A stretch of DNA of 64,000 nt from CAYVHU01 sp964451415. GTDB lineage: Bacteria > Pseudomonadota > Alphaproteobacteria > Rhodospirillales > Magnetovibrionaceae. The first letter of the stretch is position 1. The number at the start of each line of letters is the position of its first letter. The notes under the pieces were generated by a model. The model was not told the DNA's origin. It made no database searches and saw only the letters and a program-made list of their open reading frames with translations. The stretch spans positions 62,001-126,000 of the forward strand of contig CAYVHU010000006.1 of the NCBI GenBank assembly GCA_964451415.1, read 5' to 3'. Made by a program: the position numbers and the translations under genes. Shown piece after piece: positions 53,101-61,434 of this stretch.

Positions 53101-53166
53101 TCTCGCCTGATCGACGTTCCGGCCGAACGGGCGCGCGCGCACGTTACAAGTGATTTACAGCGGTGA
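50164..53166 (+). CDS. glnE: bifunctional glutamine-synthetase adenylyltransferase GlnE
   Basis: The 1000-aa enzyme adds and removes AMP on glutamine synthetase according to nitrogen status. It has two nucleotidyltransferase-like halves, each with a GG-DxD motif: KLGGRELNYSSDIDLIVL at about 189 (deadenylylating half) and KLGGREKTPTSDMDLIFI at about 706 (adenylylating half). A regulatory linker lies between them. The full length is near the usual 950-1000. It is followed by a bidirectional hairpin terminator. PII protein genes are not in the window. Confidence 0.95.
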   Translation: MKLFDFDPRNLPGCSCESRAKVGWERFQDAIKGDQASKSFAAALDEDPVGRKLAHAIFGNSPFLSACWRLDPPFTRELLELGPDIMAQRTLSAVHAMDHPQNTGNDLAALQRGLRVQKRRIALITAIADITGLWDLQRITHTLSDFAAAAVSAAAAYQLLKLHETGKIKLKHPDDPQRLSGLIILAMGKLGGRELNYSSDIDLIVLYDTARVATDDPQGLQHSFVRLTRGLVTILEDRTQDGYVFRIDLRLRPDPSSTPLAVSCHAAELYYESIGQNWERAAMIKARPIAGDRLAGTEFLHILKPFVWRKSLDFDTIRDIQSIKRQINAQRGGSKIKLLGHNVKLGRGGIREIEFYAQTQQLIWGGRNANVRSKSTLEALNELAEAKLDAPEHARILSDAYMFLRRVEHRLQMVDDAQTHVLPTTQEGIDMIATFLGYHSTEAFAHEILEVLGRVETLYAQLFEDKKTLGAEGSGGNLVFTGGESDPETLNTLREMGYRNAEAVDGVVRGWHHGRYRAMRSTRARQLLTELLPRILAAMAVTADPDQAILRFDGFLSQLPAGVQVFSLFQSNPHIFELIAEIMGTAPRLADHLAKKSGILDAVLLPGFLDSLPSDRQMHAQLVEDLSAATHMEDILDITRRWAKDRKFQVGTQILRGTIKEQESQRALSDIAEIALKVLHERVEGDFIEHHGRVPGGALCVVAFGKLGGREKTPTSDMDLIFIYDCDESATVSDGQKPLAISQYFARLAQRLINALSAQTAEGALYEVDMRLRPSGNAGPIASSLDAFKKYQKKDAWTWEHMALTRARVVSGAPRLKVQIENVIMKTLCRQRDPGKLAVDVADMRMRMDKEHHTEIPWAIKTYRGGLVDIEFMAQYLQLCHAHTHPKVLSPTTHVALQNLKDAQFLDTATADSLIEALNLWQSVQGLLRLTMTQKQLNQDTEAMPESLKCRLSYLCSTPDIVTARQKIVSTAAAVMDVFSRLIDVPAERARAHVTSDLQR

Positions 53167-53211
53167 ATATGGGGGGGAAACTTACGGCTTTTCCCACATA
53201 CATTGCAAAAC

Positions 53212-53241
53212 AAAAAGCCCGCTCTTTAAAGCGGGCTTTTT
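53212..53241. terminator. bidirectional rho-independent terminator
   Basis: AAAAAGCCCGC (53212-53222) pairs with GCGGGCTTTTT (53231-53241) around TCTTTAAA. T-runs on both strands let it serve both glnE (plus) and rpmB (minus). Confidence 0.9.
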
Positions 53242-53266
53242 GTTTTAACGTCCGGCGCTAAACCAA

Positions 53267-53560
53267 TTATGCGGCTTTGCTAAGCAACGCGCGCTTGATA
53301 CGGCGCTTGATCTTCTGCGCTTCGTCGGTCAGCTTGCGGTTGGACGTATTCAGTAAATAGGTGTCCAGACCACCATTGTGTTCCACCGTGCGAATGGTCG
53401 ATGCACACACGCGCAAGGCAATGGCACAACCAAGCGCATCGCTCATCAGCGAGACGTCCTGCAAATTCGGCAAGAAACGACGACGGGTCTTGTTGTGGGC
53501 GTGCGACACGTTGTTACCGGTCTGAACGCCACGGCCAGTCAGGGCGCATTTACGGGCCAT
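53267..53560 (-). CDS. rpmB: 50S ribosomal protein L28
   Basis: This 97-aa basic protein begins MARKCALTGRGVQTGNNVSHAH, the L28 signature, and ends in the usual Lys/Arg-rich tail. It stabilises the large subunit near the exit region. A GAGGAG site lies 8 nt before ATG 53560; the frame extends upstream to 53581. It is convergent with glnE through a shared terminator. Confidence 0.97.
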   Translation of the reverse strand: MARKCALTGRGVQTGNNVSHAHNKTRRRFLPNLQDVSLMSDALGCAIALRVCASTIRTVEHNGGLDTYLLNTSNRKLTDEAQKIKRRIKRALLSKAA

Positions 53561-53689
53561 TGTTCGGCTCCTCAAACTCAAGAAAATAAGACAGAGCCGC
53601 GCGACACGGCTCCGAGTGCGCGGTTTGTACGCAATTCCAACACCTTCGTCAAGCCTTGAATCGTCCCGCTTCGTTGATCGAACGCCCTC

Positions 53690-54910
53690 TTACCAGGCCG
53701 CCATCGCACTTTGCAGGTTCTCATCGAGCTTGTCCAAAAACTGTCCCGTGGTCATCCAGGCCTGATCCGGGCCGATCAAAAGCGCCAGATCCTTGGTCAT
53801 ATCGCCGCTTTCCACCGTTTCCACACAGACACGTTCCAGCGTTTCGGCGAATTTCACCACTTCGGGCGTATCGTCGAACTTACCGCGATACGAAAGGCCC
53901 CGGGTCCAGGCGAAAATAGATGCGATGGGATTGGTCGAAGTTTCTTTGTTCGCCTGATGCTGACGGTAATGGCGCGTCACGGTGCCGTGGGCGGCCTCGG
54001 CTTCCACGGTCTTGCCGTCCGGGGTCAACAGGACCGACGTCATCAGGCCCAGGGAACCAAAGCCCTGCGCCACCGTGTCGGACTGCACATCGCCGTCGTA
54101 GTTCTTGCACGCCCACAAAAAGCCGCCCGACCATTTCATGGCGCACGCCACCATGTCGTCGATCAAGCGGTGTTCATAGGTAATGCCTGCGGCCTTGAAC
54201 CTGTCCGCGAACTCGGTCTCAAAGACCTCTTGGAACAAATCTTTGAAACGCCCGTCATAGGCTTTGAGAATCGTGTTCTTGGTCGAAAGGTACACCGGCC
54301 AGCCGAGATCGAGACCGTAGTTGAGGCACGAACGCGCAAAACCGCGAATGCTATCATCTAAGTTGTACATGGCCATGGCCACACCGTCATCGGGGAAATC
54401 GAAGACCTCGCGCTCGATGACCTCGCCACCGTCGTCGGGGACAAATTTAAGGATCAACTTCCCCGGACCGGTGGTCCTGAAATCCGTGGCACGGTACTGA
54501 TCGCCGTAAGCATGGCGACCGATCACGATCGGCTGGGTCCAGCCCGGCACAAGGCGCGGCACATTGGCGCAGATAATCGGCTGGCGAAACACCGTGCCGC
54601 CGATGATGTTGCGCAAGGTGCCGTTGGGCGAACGCCACATGGACTTCAGGTTGAATTCCTTCACCCGCGCTTCATCCGGGGTAATGGTCGCGCATTTTAC
54701 GCCGACGCCGTACTTTTTGATGGCGTTGGCGGCATCAATGGTAATCTGGTCATCGGTTTCGTCGCGCTTTTCGATCCCCAAGTCGTAGTACTTCAAATCG
54801 ATTTCCAGGTACGGCAGAATCAGTTTGTTCTTGATGAAGTCCCAGATGATGCGTGTCATCTCATCGCCATCAAGTTCGACGATGGGGTTCTGGACTTTGA
54901 TTTTCGACAT
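53690..54910 (-). CDS. icd: NADP-dependent isocitrate dehydrogenase
   Basis: The 406-aa enzyme converts isocitrate to 2-oxoglutarate in the citric-acid cycle. It begins MSKIKVQNPIVELDGDEMTRIIW, the homodimeric eukaryote-like NADP-IDH type common in alphaproteobacteria. The substrate-binding SPNGT (in MWRSPNGTLRN) and later AAHGTVTRHYR are present. CAGGAG about 8 nt before ATG 54910 fixes the start; the frame is open to 55078. Its product 2-oxoglutarate is the nitrogen signal that GlnE responds to through PII. Confidence 0.95.
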   Translation of the reverse strand: MSKIKVQNPIVELDGDEMTRIIWDFIKNKLILPYLEIDLKYYDLGIEKRDETDDQITIDAANAIKKYGVGVKCATITPDEARVKEFNLKSMWRSPNGTLRNIIGGTVFRQPIICANVPRLVPGWTQPIVIGRHAYGDQYRATDFRTTGPGKLILKFVPDDGGEVIEREVFDFPDDGVAMAMYNLDDSIRGFARSCLNYGLDLGWPVYLSTKNTILKAYDGRFKDLFQEVFETEFADRFKAAGITYEHRLIDDMVACAMKWSGGFLWACKNYDGDVQSDTVAQGFGSLGLMTSVLLTPDGKTVEAEAAHGTVTRHYRQHQANKETSTNPIASIFAWTRGLSYRGKFDDTPEVVKFAETLERVCVETVESGDMTKDLALLIGPDQAWMTTGQFLDKLDENLQSAMAAW

Positions 54911-54995
54911 GAACGTCTCCTGAAAACGGGGCCGGAAGTACGGCGAAACCATACGGCGCGTGTCTGTTTTTGACAAGCCGGAGCCTGACAGAGGC

Positions 54996-55580
54996 CTAAA
55001 GATGGCTGGTGAGAACCACGTCATCCACGTCGGGAGCAACCGCAATGGCCGGGAAAATCTGTTCCACACAATCGACAACCTGGAATAAATCCCTGACCTT
55101 GTCGTGACCGTAACCGCCTTCGACCACCCGATCGACCAAAGCGAGGTATGGATCCCAATAGCCGTTTATGTTTACGAAAATAATGGGCTTGTTGTGCTGT
55201 TGCAGTTGTTTCCATGTGGTGATTTCGATGCTCTCATCCAACGTGCCCAGACCGCCCGGCAAAATGACAAACGCATCGGACAGGGCGAACATTCGCGACT
55301 TGCGCGTGTGCATGTCATCGACCACACATTCCTCGGCTCCGGCAACCGCCCCGACCTCGTAAGCCTTTAGAAATTCTGGGATAACGCCCGTCACCTCGCC
55401 ACCTGCGGCAATCGTTGCATTGGCCACAACGGCCATCAAGCCGATCCCGCCACCGCCATAAATCAAGCGCACGCCACGCGCGCCCAGCAGACGGCCCAGT
55501 TTCTCGGCCTCTTGAGCATGGGCCGGGTCCACACCCGAACGGGACCCGCAAAAAACACACAACGCCTTCAGGTTGCTCAT
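54996..55580 (-). CDS. LOG-family nucleoside 5'-monophosphate phosphoribohydrolase
   Basis: The 194-aa Rossmann-fold protein has CVFCGSRSG near the N-terminus, IYGGGGIGLMA, and the LOG signature PGGLGTLDE with the catalytic Arg/Glu region. LOG proteins hydrolyse cytokinin or AMP-type nucleotides to the base and ribose phosphate. In bacteria the physiological role is often nucleotide recycling. AAGGAAAAGAT precedes ATG 55580. It sits between icd and the divergent LysM gene. Confidence 0.92.
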   Translation of the reverse strand: MSNLKALCVFCGSRSGVDPAHAQEAEKLGRLLGARGVRLIYGGGGIGLMAVVANATIAAGGEVTGVIPEFLKAYEVGAVAGAEECVVDDMHTRKSRMFALSDAFVILPGGLGTLDESIEITTWKQLQQHNKPIIFVNINGYWDPYLALVDRVVEGGYGHDKVRDLFQVVDCVEQIFPAIAVAPDVDDVVLTSHL

Positions 55581-55665
55581 ATCTTTTCCTTTACCATTTT
55601 CTCCCCTTGTAACTCGAACTTTCGCCTTCGCATAGGTCTTGCCTTAAGCGCGTGTCGTGTCACGT

Positions 55666-55692
55666 CTCATTTGAATGAGTTTGAACCCTAAG
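55666..55692. repeat. palindromic repeat element, copy 3 (half copy, inverted)
   Basis: Reading the minus strand gives TTAGGGTTCAAACTCATTCA then AATGAGA, matching the left arm and centre of copy 1 with one change, but the right arm is lost and replaced by GACGTGACACG. It lies 50 bp before the LysM gene. Confidence 0.7.
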
Positions 55693-55743
55693 GTAGACTG
55701 AAGGCCGAGAGGGTTCGAAATTTTAAGTCAGGAGTGGGTGAGC

Positions 55744-56700
55744 GTGCAAAAATCCGTAATCATAGGCGTCCTTGGCGCGGTGGCGGTGAGCGTGGCGGTG
55801 GTGCTGAGCATCACCCTCGGCGGACAGGACGCAACAACGTCTAAAGTCGCTCCCCCACCCGCACCAACACCTAACGCCGCCCCGGTGAAGCAAAGCACGA
55901 TCCCCCCGACCTTCGACGTTGTGCGTGTCGACCCCCAAGGCAACACCGTTATCGCGGGACGCGCACAGCCGGGAAGCACCGTCGAAATCCTGAGTGACGG
56001 CAAGGTGTTCGGGTCCGTACGCACCGACCCGCGCGGTGAATGGGTGTTCGTCCCCAAAAAAACGTTGCTGCCGGGCGAACGGCGCCTGGGCCTGAGAATG
56101 CTGCGCGATGGTAGCGATCCGCTCTTGTCGGAACATGAAGTGATCCTTGTGGTGCCAAAACGCGGCAAAAACGGTGGCGGCGTTCTGGCCGTAAAGGTGC
56201 GCCGCGATGGTACCGGCGCGAGTGAAGTTCTGCAAAAACCCGGCGCTAAAAGCGCGTTCGACGTAGATTCCATAGATTACGGAAACGGCCGGTTTTCCAT
56301 CAGCGGCCATGCGAATCCAGGGAAAGCGGTGCGGCTTTATCTCGACAATCGTTTGCTCGGAGCCATCATCGCAAACGACAAAGGCTTGTGGAAACTAACG
56401 CCCAAAAACGCCATCGCACCGGGAACCTATACCCTGCGCGCCGATATGACGGACAAGGGCGGACGCGTTCTGGCACGGCGTGAATTGCCCTTCCAGCGCG
56501 CCCGGCAAAAAGATACCCAAAACCTCAACCCCGGTAGTTTCGTCGTCATCCAGCCCGGCAACAACCTATGGCGACTGGCGGTACGCAACTATGGACAGGG
56601 CTTGCGCTATCACCTGATTTTCGAGGCCAACCGGGACTTGATCAAAGACCCCAACCTGATTTATCCGGGACAGGTCTTCCGCTTGCCGGGCAATCAATGA
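55744..56700 (+). CDS. membrane-anchored LysM-domain protein
   Basis: The 318-aa protein has an N-terminal transmembrane anchor (VIIGVLGAVAVSVAVVLSI), a Pro/Ala linker, two Ig-like beta segments (about 60-240) and a C-terminal LysM domain (VIQPGNNLWRLAVRNYGQGLRY to IYPGQVFRLP) that binds peptidoglycan. It probably ties the inner membrane to the cell wall. Two GTG starts are possible; 55744 is chosen because AGGAG lies 9 nt before it, against 3 nt before GTG 55738. It is 64 bp from psd and may be co-transcribed with it. Confidence 0.85.
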   Translation: MQKSVIIGVLGAVAVSVAVVLSITLGGQDATTSKVAPPPAPTPNAAPVKQSTIPPTFDVVRVDPQGNTVIAGRAQPGSTVEILSDGKVFGSVRTDPRGEWVFVPKKTLLPGERRLGLRMLRDGSDPLLSEHEVILVVPKRGKNGGGVLAVKVRRDGTGASEVLQKPGAKSAFDVDSIDYGNGRFSISGHANPGKAVRLYLDNRLLGAIIANDKGLWKLTPKNAIAPGTYTLRADMTDKGGRVLARRELPFQRARQKDTQNLNPGSFVVIQPGNNLWRLAVRNYGQGLRYHLIFEANRDLIKDPNLIYPGQVFRLPGNQ

Positions 56701-56764
56701 TACACAACATCTCTCTAGTGCAGCCGGGACCCCAGCCCCTGAGCAAAGTCGAGGAACTCCGAAC

Positions 56765-57448
56765 GTGAAGACCATCTTGGTCCCCATAAATCCCGCAGGG
56801 TGGCCATTTATCGCCCTTTTTGCAGCGATCACCCTGGTTTTGGGCTATGTCGCAGAACCGCTCGGCTGGATCGGCGTGGTGCTCACCGCATGGTGCATCT
56901 ATTTTTTCCGCGATCCCGACCGCGTGAGCCCCACACGCCCGGGCCTCGTCCTCTCGCCCGCCGACGGGCGCGTCTGCCTGATCGACGAAGCCGTGCCCCC
57001 AGCGGAATTGGACATGGGCCTTGAGCCGCGTCCGCGTGTGTGTGTTTTCATGAGCGTTTTCAACGTCCACGTCAACCGCGCCCCCATGGGCGGCGTGATC
57101 ACCAAGACCGCCTACCGCCCCGGGAAATTTCTCAATGCGGAACTGGACAAGGCCAGCGAATTCAATGAACGCCAGGCCTTACGCATGACATCCGACGACG
57201 GCCACGACTTAGCCTTCGTGCAAATCGCAGGTCTGGTGGCGCGGCGCATCGTGTGTCAGGTCGAGGCCGGCACGCATGTGAGCGCCGGAGAACGCTTCGG
57301 TTTGATCCGTTTCGGCTCACGCGTGGATGTCTATCTACCCGAAGGGGCTCAGCCACTGGTCGTCACCGGGCAACTGGCCACGGCGGGAGAAACAATCATC
57401 GCCGACCTCGCGTCCGACGAATCGGTGCGCAACGGCGAAATTCGCTAA
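56765..57448 (+). CDS. psd: phosphatidylserine decarboxylase proenzyme (short form)
   Basis: This 227-aa proenzyme makes phosphatidylethanolamine by removing CO2 from phosphatidylserine. It has an N-terminal membrane segment, then IYFFRDPDR, SPADGRV, VFNVHVNRAP and the self-cleavage site RFGSRVDVY, where the chain cuts before Ser to create the pyruvoyl group. The short length and FGSR (not LGST) mark the archaeal-type/alphaproteobacterial form. The start is a GTG with GAGG about 10 nt upstream. It is 18 bp from pssA, which makes its substrate. Confidence 0.94.
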   Translation: MKTILVPINPAGWPFIALFAAITLVLGYVAEPLGWIGVVLTAWCIYFFRDPDRVSPTRPGLVLSPADGRVCLIDEAVPPAELDMGLEPRPRVCVFMSVFNVHVNRAPMGGVITKTAYRPGKFLNAELDKASEFNERQALRMTSDDGHDLAFVQIAGLVARRIVCQVEAGTHVSAGERFGLIRFGSRVDVYLPEGAQPLVVTGQLATAGETIIADLASDESVRNGEIR

Positions 57449-57466
57449 GGTCCGAGGAACACGATC

Positions 57467-58312
57467 ATGGCTCGATTGAAACTGCCCAAACGGCGCATGA
57501 AACGTCCCCGGCAGGCGCGCTTGTCACTCAACGTGATGATCCCCAACATATTGACCTTGATGGCGATGAGCGCGGGGCTGACCGCCATCCGCTTCGCCTC
57601 TGAATCCCACTGGAAAAATGCGGCTCTGGCAATTCTCGCCGCCGCCATCTTGGATGCCCTGGACGGGCGCATCGCGCGGTTGTTAAAGGGGACATCAAGA
57701 TTCGGTGCGGAACTGGACTCGCTTTCCGATATCCTCAGCTTCGGTGTCGCCCCGGGATTGATCCTGTATTTCTGGTCGCTGCAAAATTTCAGTCGCATCG
57801 GCTGGATTCTGGTGCTTCTTTACGCCGTGAGCTGCGCCTTACGTCTGGCGCGTTTCAATACCATGATCGAGGTTTCCGAGCCTCCCATCTGGGCGTCCAC
57901 ATTTTTTACCGGCGTCCCCGCACCGGCCGCCGCCGGGGTGGTGCTGCTGCCCCTGATTGTCTCGTTCAATCTTTTCGAGCCCTTTATGCGCAGCCCCGAA
58001 GTGGTCGCAACGTTCATGGTCCTGGCATCGTTTTTGATGGTCAGCCGCATTCCCACCTATTCTTTCAAAAAAGTGAGACTGCGTCCCAGCATGATTTTAC
58101 CGCTCATGATGAGCGTGGGACTGGTCGCCGCCAGCATGATGAGTGCGCCATGGATCACCCTGTCCGGCATCATGGTGGTGTATCTGATTTCAATTCTGTT
58201 TTCCATGCGTAGCTATCGAGCTCTTTGCCAGCGCACCGGCGCCTACGATGCGCATGATGTGGAGAATGTGGATCAACCCAACGCCGACACCAGCGGCGAT
58301 CCCGACACTTAA
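57467..58312 (+). CDS. pssA: CDP-diacylglycerol-serine O-phosphatidyltransferase
   Basis: The 281-aa multi-pass membrane enzyme joins serine to CDP-diacylglycerol. It carries the CDP-alcohol transferase motif DALDGRIARLL followed by GAELDSLSD, with the three or four aspartates for Mg. About eight hydrophobic helices are visible. A basic N-terminus (KLPKRRMKRPRQARLS) precedes the first helix. It follows psd by 18 bp and its TAA overlaps the TAA of the convergent RND gene (TTAA). Confidence 0.95.
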   Translation: MARLKLPKRRMKRPRQARLSLNVMIPNILTLMAMSAGLTAIRFASESHWKNAALAILAAAILDALDGRIARLLKGTSRFGAELDSLSDILSFGVAPGLILYFWSLQNFSRIGWILVLLYAVSCALRLARFNTMIEVSEPPIWASTFFTGVPAPAAAGVVLLPLIVSFNLFEPFMRSPEVVATFMVLASFLMVSRIPTYSFKKVRLRPSMILPLMMSVGLVAASMMSAPWITLSGIMVVYLISILFSMRSYRALCQRTGAYDAHDVENVDQPNADTSGDPDT

Positions 58313-61300
58313 CGCGCCCGCCACCATTGGGCCACGTTGGCGCGGATCATCAAGGCCGAAGGCGTGACGATCAACGTCAAGATGGTGGCGAAGCTTAGGC
58401 CGAAAACGATGGAAACCGATAGCTGCACCCACAATTGATTGGCGGGCGCACCGCGCACCACCGTGCGATCGATAAAGTCGAGGCCTATATTCATGGCCAT
58501 GGGCAGCAGACCCAAAACGGTGGTTACGGTGGTCAGAAGCACCGGACGCAGGCGCTGCGCGCCGGTCAGCAAAATCGCCTCACGCGCATCCTTACTGGTG
58601 CGTTTCAGGCGATCGAAGGTGTCGATCAGCACGATATTGTTATTGACCACGATGCCCGCCAACGCGATCACGCCGATGCCTCCCATGACAATGCCGAACG
58701 GCTGTCCCGTCACCAGCAAGCCGACGAACACGCCCAACGTGGACATCACCACCGCCGATAGAATCAGGAAGCTTGAATAGAAGCTGTTGAACTGCGTGAC
58801 CAGAATGATGGCGATGAGAAACAACGCCACCGCGAACGCCTTAAGTAAAAACGCTTTGGACTCGGCCTGTTTCTCGTTATCTCCCTTGAAACGCACGTTC
58901 ACACGCGGATCCACATGGGCCTTCGCCAACCAACTGCGGATTTCCCGGATTTTGGCGTTGGCCAAAAGACCCTCGCGAAGATCGGCCCCGATGCTCACCA
59001 CGCGCCGGGAATCGGTGCGACTGATGGTGCCAACCTTGGGCACGGGCCGTATGGTGACGAAATTGGAAAGGGGCACCAGGCCCGCAAGGGTCTGCACCCG
59101 CATCTGCCGCAATTGATTCAAGGTGCGGTCCTTTTCCGGGAACCGGGCGCGGATATCGATCTCGTCGTCGGTGTCCTTGGGACGGTATTTGCCCAGCTTC
59201 ACACCCGAGGATGCCAGACGAATGGTGGAACCGATGTTGGACACGTTCGCCCCAAATTTGGCCGCCTGGGCCCGGTTGACTTTAATAACCCAGTCGATCC
59301 CGGGCAACGGCAGGCTGTCCTCGACATCCACGAAACCACCGAGTTTCGCCAAACCTTTTTCAATTTTCAACGCCGCCGGCTTCAACAAGTCGGGATCACG
59401 CGAAGACAATTCAATCTGCACGGCCTTGCCCGCATGGGGGCCATTTTTCTGTTTCTCTGTACTGATAACAATCCCCGCTATGGATTTTGTACGCCTACGG
59501 ACCTCGGCGAGGATTTGATCCGCCTTCGGACGCACACGCCAATCCTTGAATTCCAAGAAAATGCTGCCGATGATGTCTTCGGCAGCGGCACTGGTGGGGT
59601 TGGAACGGGTGCGCGCGTAAACCGTCTTGATACCCTTGACCTTAAGCACCTGCGCTTCCACCTGACGCACCAGCGCATCGCGTTCCCAGATCGACAGATT
59701 GCCGCGCGCACGCACCTGCACTTGCGCGTTGGAAGGCTCGGTACTGGGAAAGAACTGGACACCATGGCCGAATTTCGCATAGGAAAACAAGACGATGACC
59801 AAGGCCGCAACGGCTCCCACAATAACCCATGCCGGATGTTTCAAAGCCCCCTTCAGAAGGCGCAGATAGCCGCGCGTGATCCCGTGCAGATTGTCCAGAT
59901 CGACCTCTTGGGCGGATATGGCCTTCATGGCGTCGGGGTCCGCGGTGTCGCCAGGACGGCCAAAATGCGCCCCCAACGCAGGAATGAACACCAACGCCAT
60001 CAGCAACGATGCGCTTAACGTCGCGAGCATGGTAATGGGCAGGTATTTCATGAATTCCCCGACCACGCCGGGCCAGAACAACAAGGGAAAAAATGCCGCC
60101 AGGGTGGTCAGCGTCGAAGCGATGATCGGCGGCGCCATGAGCTTCGCCGACAAGGCGTAGGCGACCCTGCGGTCCAGCCCCTCCGTCATCTTGCGGTCCG
60201 CATACTCCGTAACCACGATCGCCCCGTCCACGAGCATTCCCACTGCCAGGACGAGGCCGAACAGAACCACGATATTCATCGTCAGGCCCAACAGGTACAA
60301 CACCAGAACGCCACTTAAAAAAGACCCTGGAATGGCGATGCCGACCAACGCCGCAGACCGCATCCCCAGCGAGGCCACCACCACGATCATCACCAGAAGG
60401 ACGGCGCTGATAACACTGTTTTCCAAGGTTGAAAGGCGTTCGACGATTTCCGTGGACTTGTCTTGAACGTAACCGATTTTAACGAGGTGGCGCACGTTGC
60501 GCGGCCATTGGGCGCGTTCTTTTGCAACGGTTTTGCGCACCAACGCTACGGTTTTGATGAGATTCTGCCCGCTGCGCTTGGAAACTTCCAACGTCACCGC
60601 AGACTGCCCATCAACGCGTGCGAAGCTTGTCGGATCTTTGAAAGAGCGGCGCACCTCGCCGATATCACCAAGCACAACCGAAGAATCGCCGCTCACCTTG
60701 ATCGGTAAGCTCATGATATCCTTGACGTTATGAACCAGTCCCGGCACCTTCAGCGTAAAACTGCCCCGGCCCGTGTCCTGGGCACCTGCCGCCACCAGCT
60801 TGTTGGAATTTTTTACACTGGCGATGGCCTCCGCCGGGCTTAAGCCATAGCTTTGCGCCTTCACCGGGTCGATGACGATTTCCACCATCTCCTCGCGCGT
60901 GCCCGTCAGTTGCGCCTTCAACACCGGAGACAAGCCTTCGATATCGTCCTTCAAGGTGCGCCCCAACTTCAACAACGCCCGTTCCGGGATCGCCCCCGAC
61001 AGCGTTACCACGACGATCGGAAATTCCGAGAAATTAAGCTCCTTGATGGTCGGTTCGTCGCTTTCCTTCGGCAGTTTCGGTTTCGCCAGATCGACTTGTA
61101 CGCGGACATCGCGCATGGCTTTGTTCACATCGAACCCGGCATCGAATTCCAACACCACGTTGGCACCGCCTTCAAAGCCCTTGGCGCGCATTTCCTTCAG
61201 GCCTTCAATGGAGCGCAACTCCAGTTCCAACGGACGGATCAGCAGGGTTTCGGCATCCTCAGGCGAAATCCCTTCGTGCATAACACGCACGATGATCAAC

Positions 61301-61431
61301 GGAATGTTGATATCCGGGGCGGCTTCCTTGGGGATTTCCACATAGGCGACGGCACCCGCGATCAACAGCAACACCAACGTGGAAATCGTCGTGCGCGCTC
61401 GCGAAAAAGCCAGGTCGATAAATGCGTGCAT
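58309..61431 (-). CDS. RND-family efflux permease
   Basis: The 1040-aa inner-membrane transporter has twelve predicted helices with two large periplasmic loops, as in AcrB-type pumps. The TM4 segment reads GMLVDGAIVVTEYADR, keeping one of the two aspartates of the usual proton-relay pair (AcrB has DD). Later helices contain GIVVNNNIVLIDTFDRL. The drug or metal substrate cannot be read from the sequence. It follows its adaptor gene by 3 bp. The missing second aspartate is common in some RND subgroups. Confidence 0.93.
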   Translation of the reverse strand: MHAFIDLAFSRARTTISTLVLLLIAGAVAYVEIPKEAAPDINIPLIIVRVMHEGISPEDAETLLIRPLELELRSIEGLKEMRAKGFEGGANVVLEFDAGFDVNKAMRDVRVQVDLAKPKLPKESDEPTIKELNFSEFPIVVVTLSGAIPERALLKLGRTLKDDIEGLSPVLKAQLTGTREEMVEIVIDPVKAQSYGLSPAEAIASVKNSNKLVAAGAQDTGRGSFTLKVPGLVHNVKDIMSLPIKVSGDSSVVLGDIGEVRRSFKDPTSFARVDGQSAVTLEVSKRSGQNLIKTVALVRKTVAKERAQWPRNVRHLVKIGYVQDKSTEIVERLSTLENSVISAVLLVMIVVVASLGMRSAALVGIAIPGSFLSGVLVLYLLGLTMNIVVLFGLVLAVGMLVDGAIVVTEYADRKMTEGLDRRVAYALSAKLMAPPIIASTLTTLAAFFPLLFWPGVVGEFMKYLPITMLATLSASLLMALVFIPALGAHFGRPGDTADPDAMKAISAQEVDLDNLHGITRGYLRLLKGALKHPAWVIVGAVAALVIVLFSYAKFGHGVQFFPSTEPSNAQVQVRARGNLSIWERDALVRQVEAQVLKVKGIKTVYARTRSNPTSAAAEDIIGSIFLEFKDWRVRPKADQILAEVRRRTKSIAGIVISTEKQKNGPHAGKAVQIELSSRDPDLLKPAALKIEKGLAKLGGFVDVEDSLPLPGIDWVIKVNRAQAAKFGANVSNIGSTIRLASSGVKLGKYRPKDTDDEIDIRARFPEKDRTLNQLRQMRVQTLAGLVPLSNFVTIRPVPKVGTISRTDSRRVVSIGADLREGLLANAKIREIRSWLAKAHVDPRVNVRFKGDNEKQAESKAFLLKAFAVALFLIAIILVTQFNSFYSSFLILSAVVMSTLGVFVGLLVTGQPFGIVMGGIGVIALAGIVVNNNIVLIDTFDRLKRTSKDAREAILLTGAQRLRPVLLTTVTTVLGLLPMAMNIGLDFIDRTVVRGAPANQLWVQLSVSIVFGLSFATILTLIVTPSALMIRANVAQWWRAR

Positions 61432-61434
61432 GGC

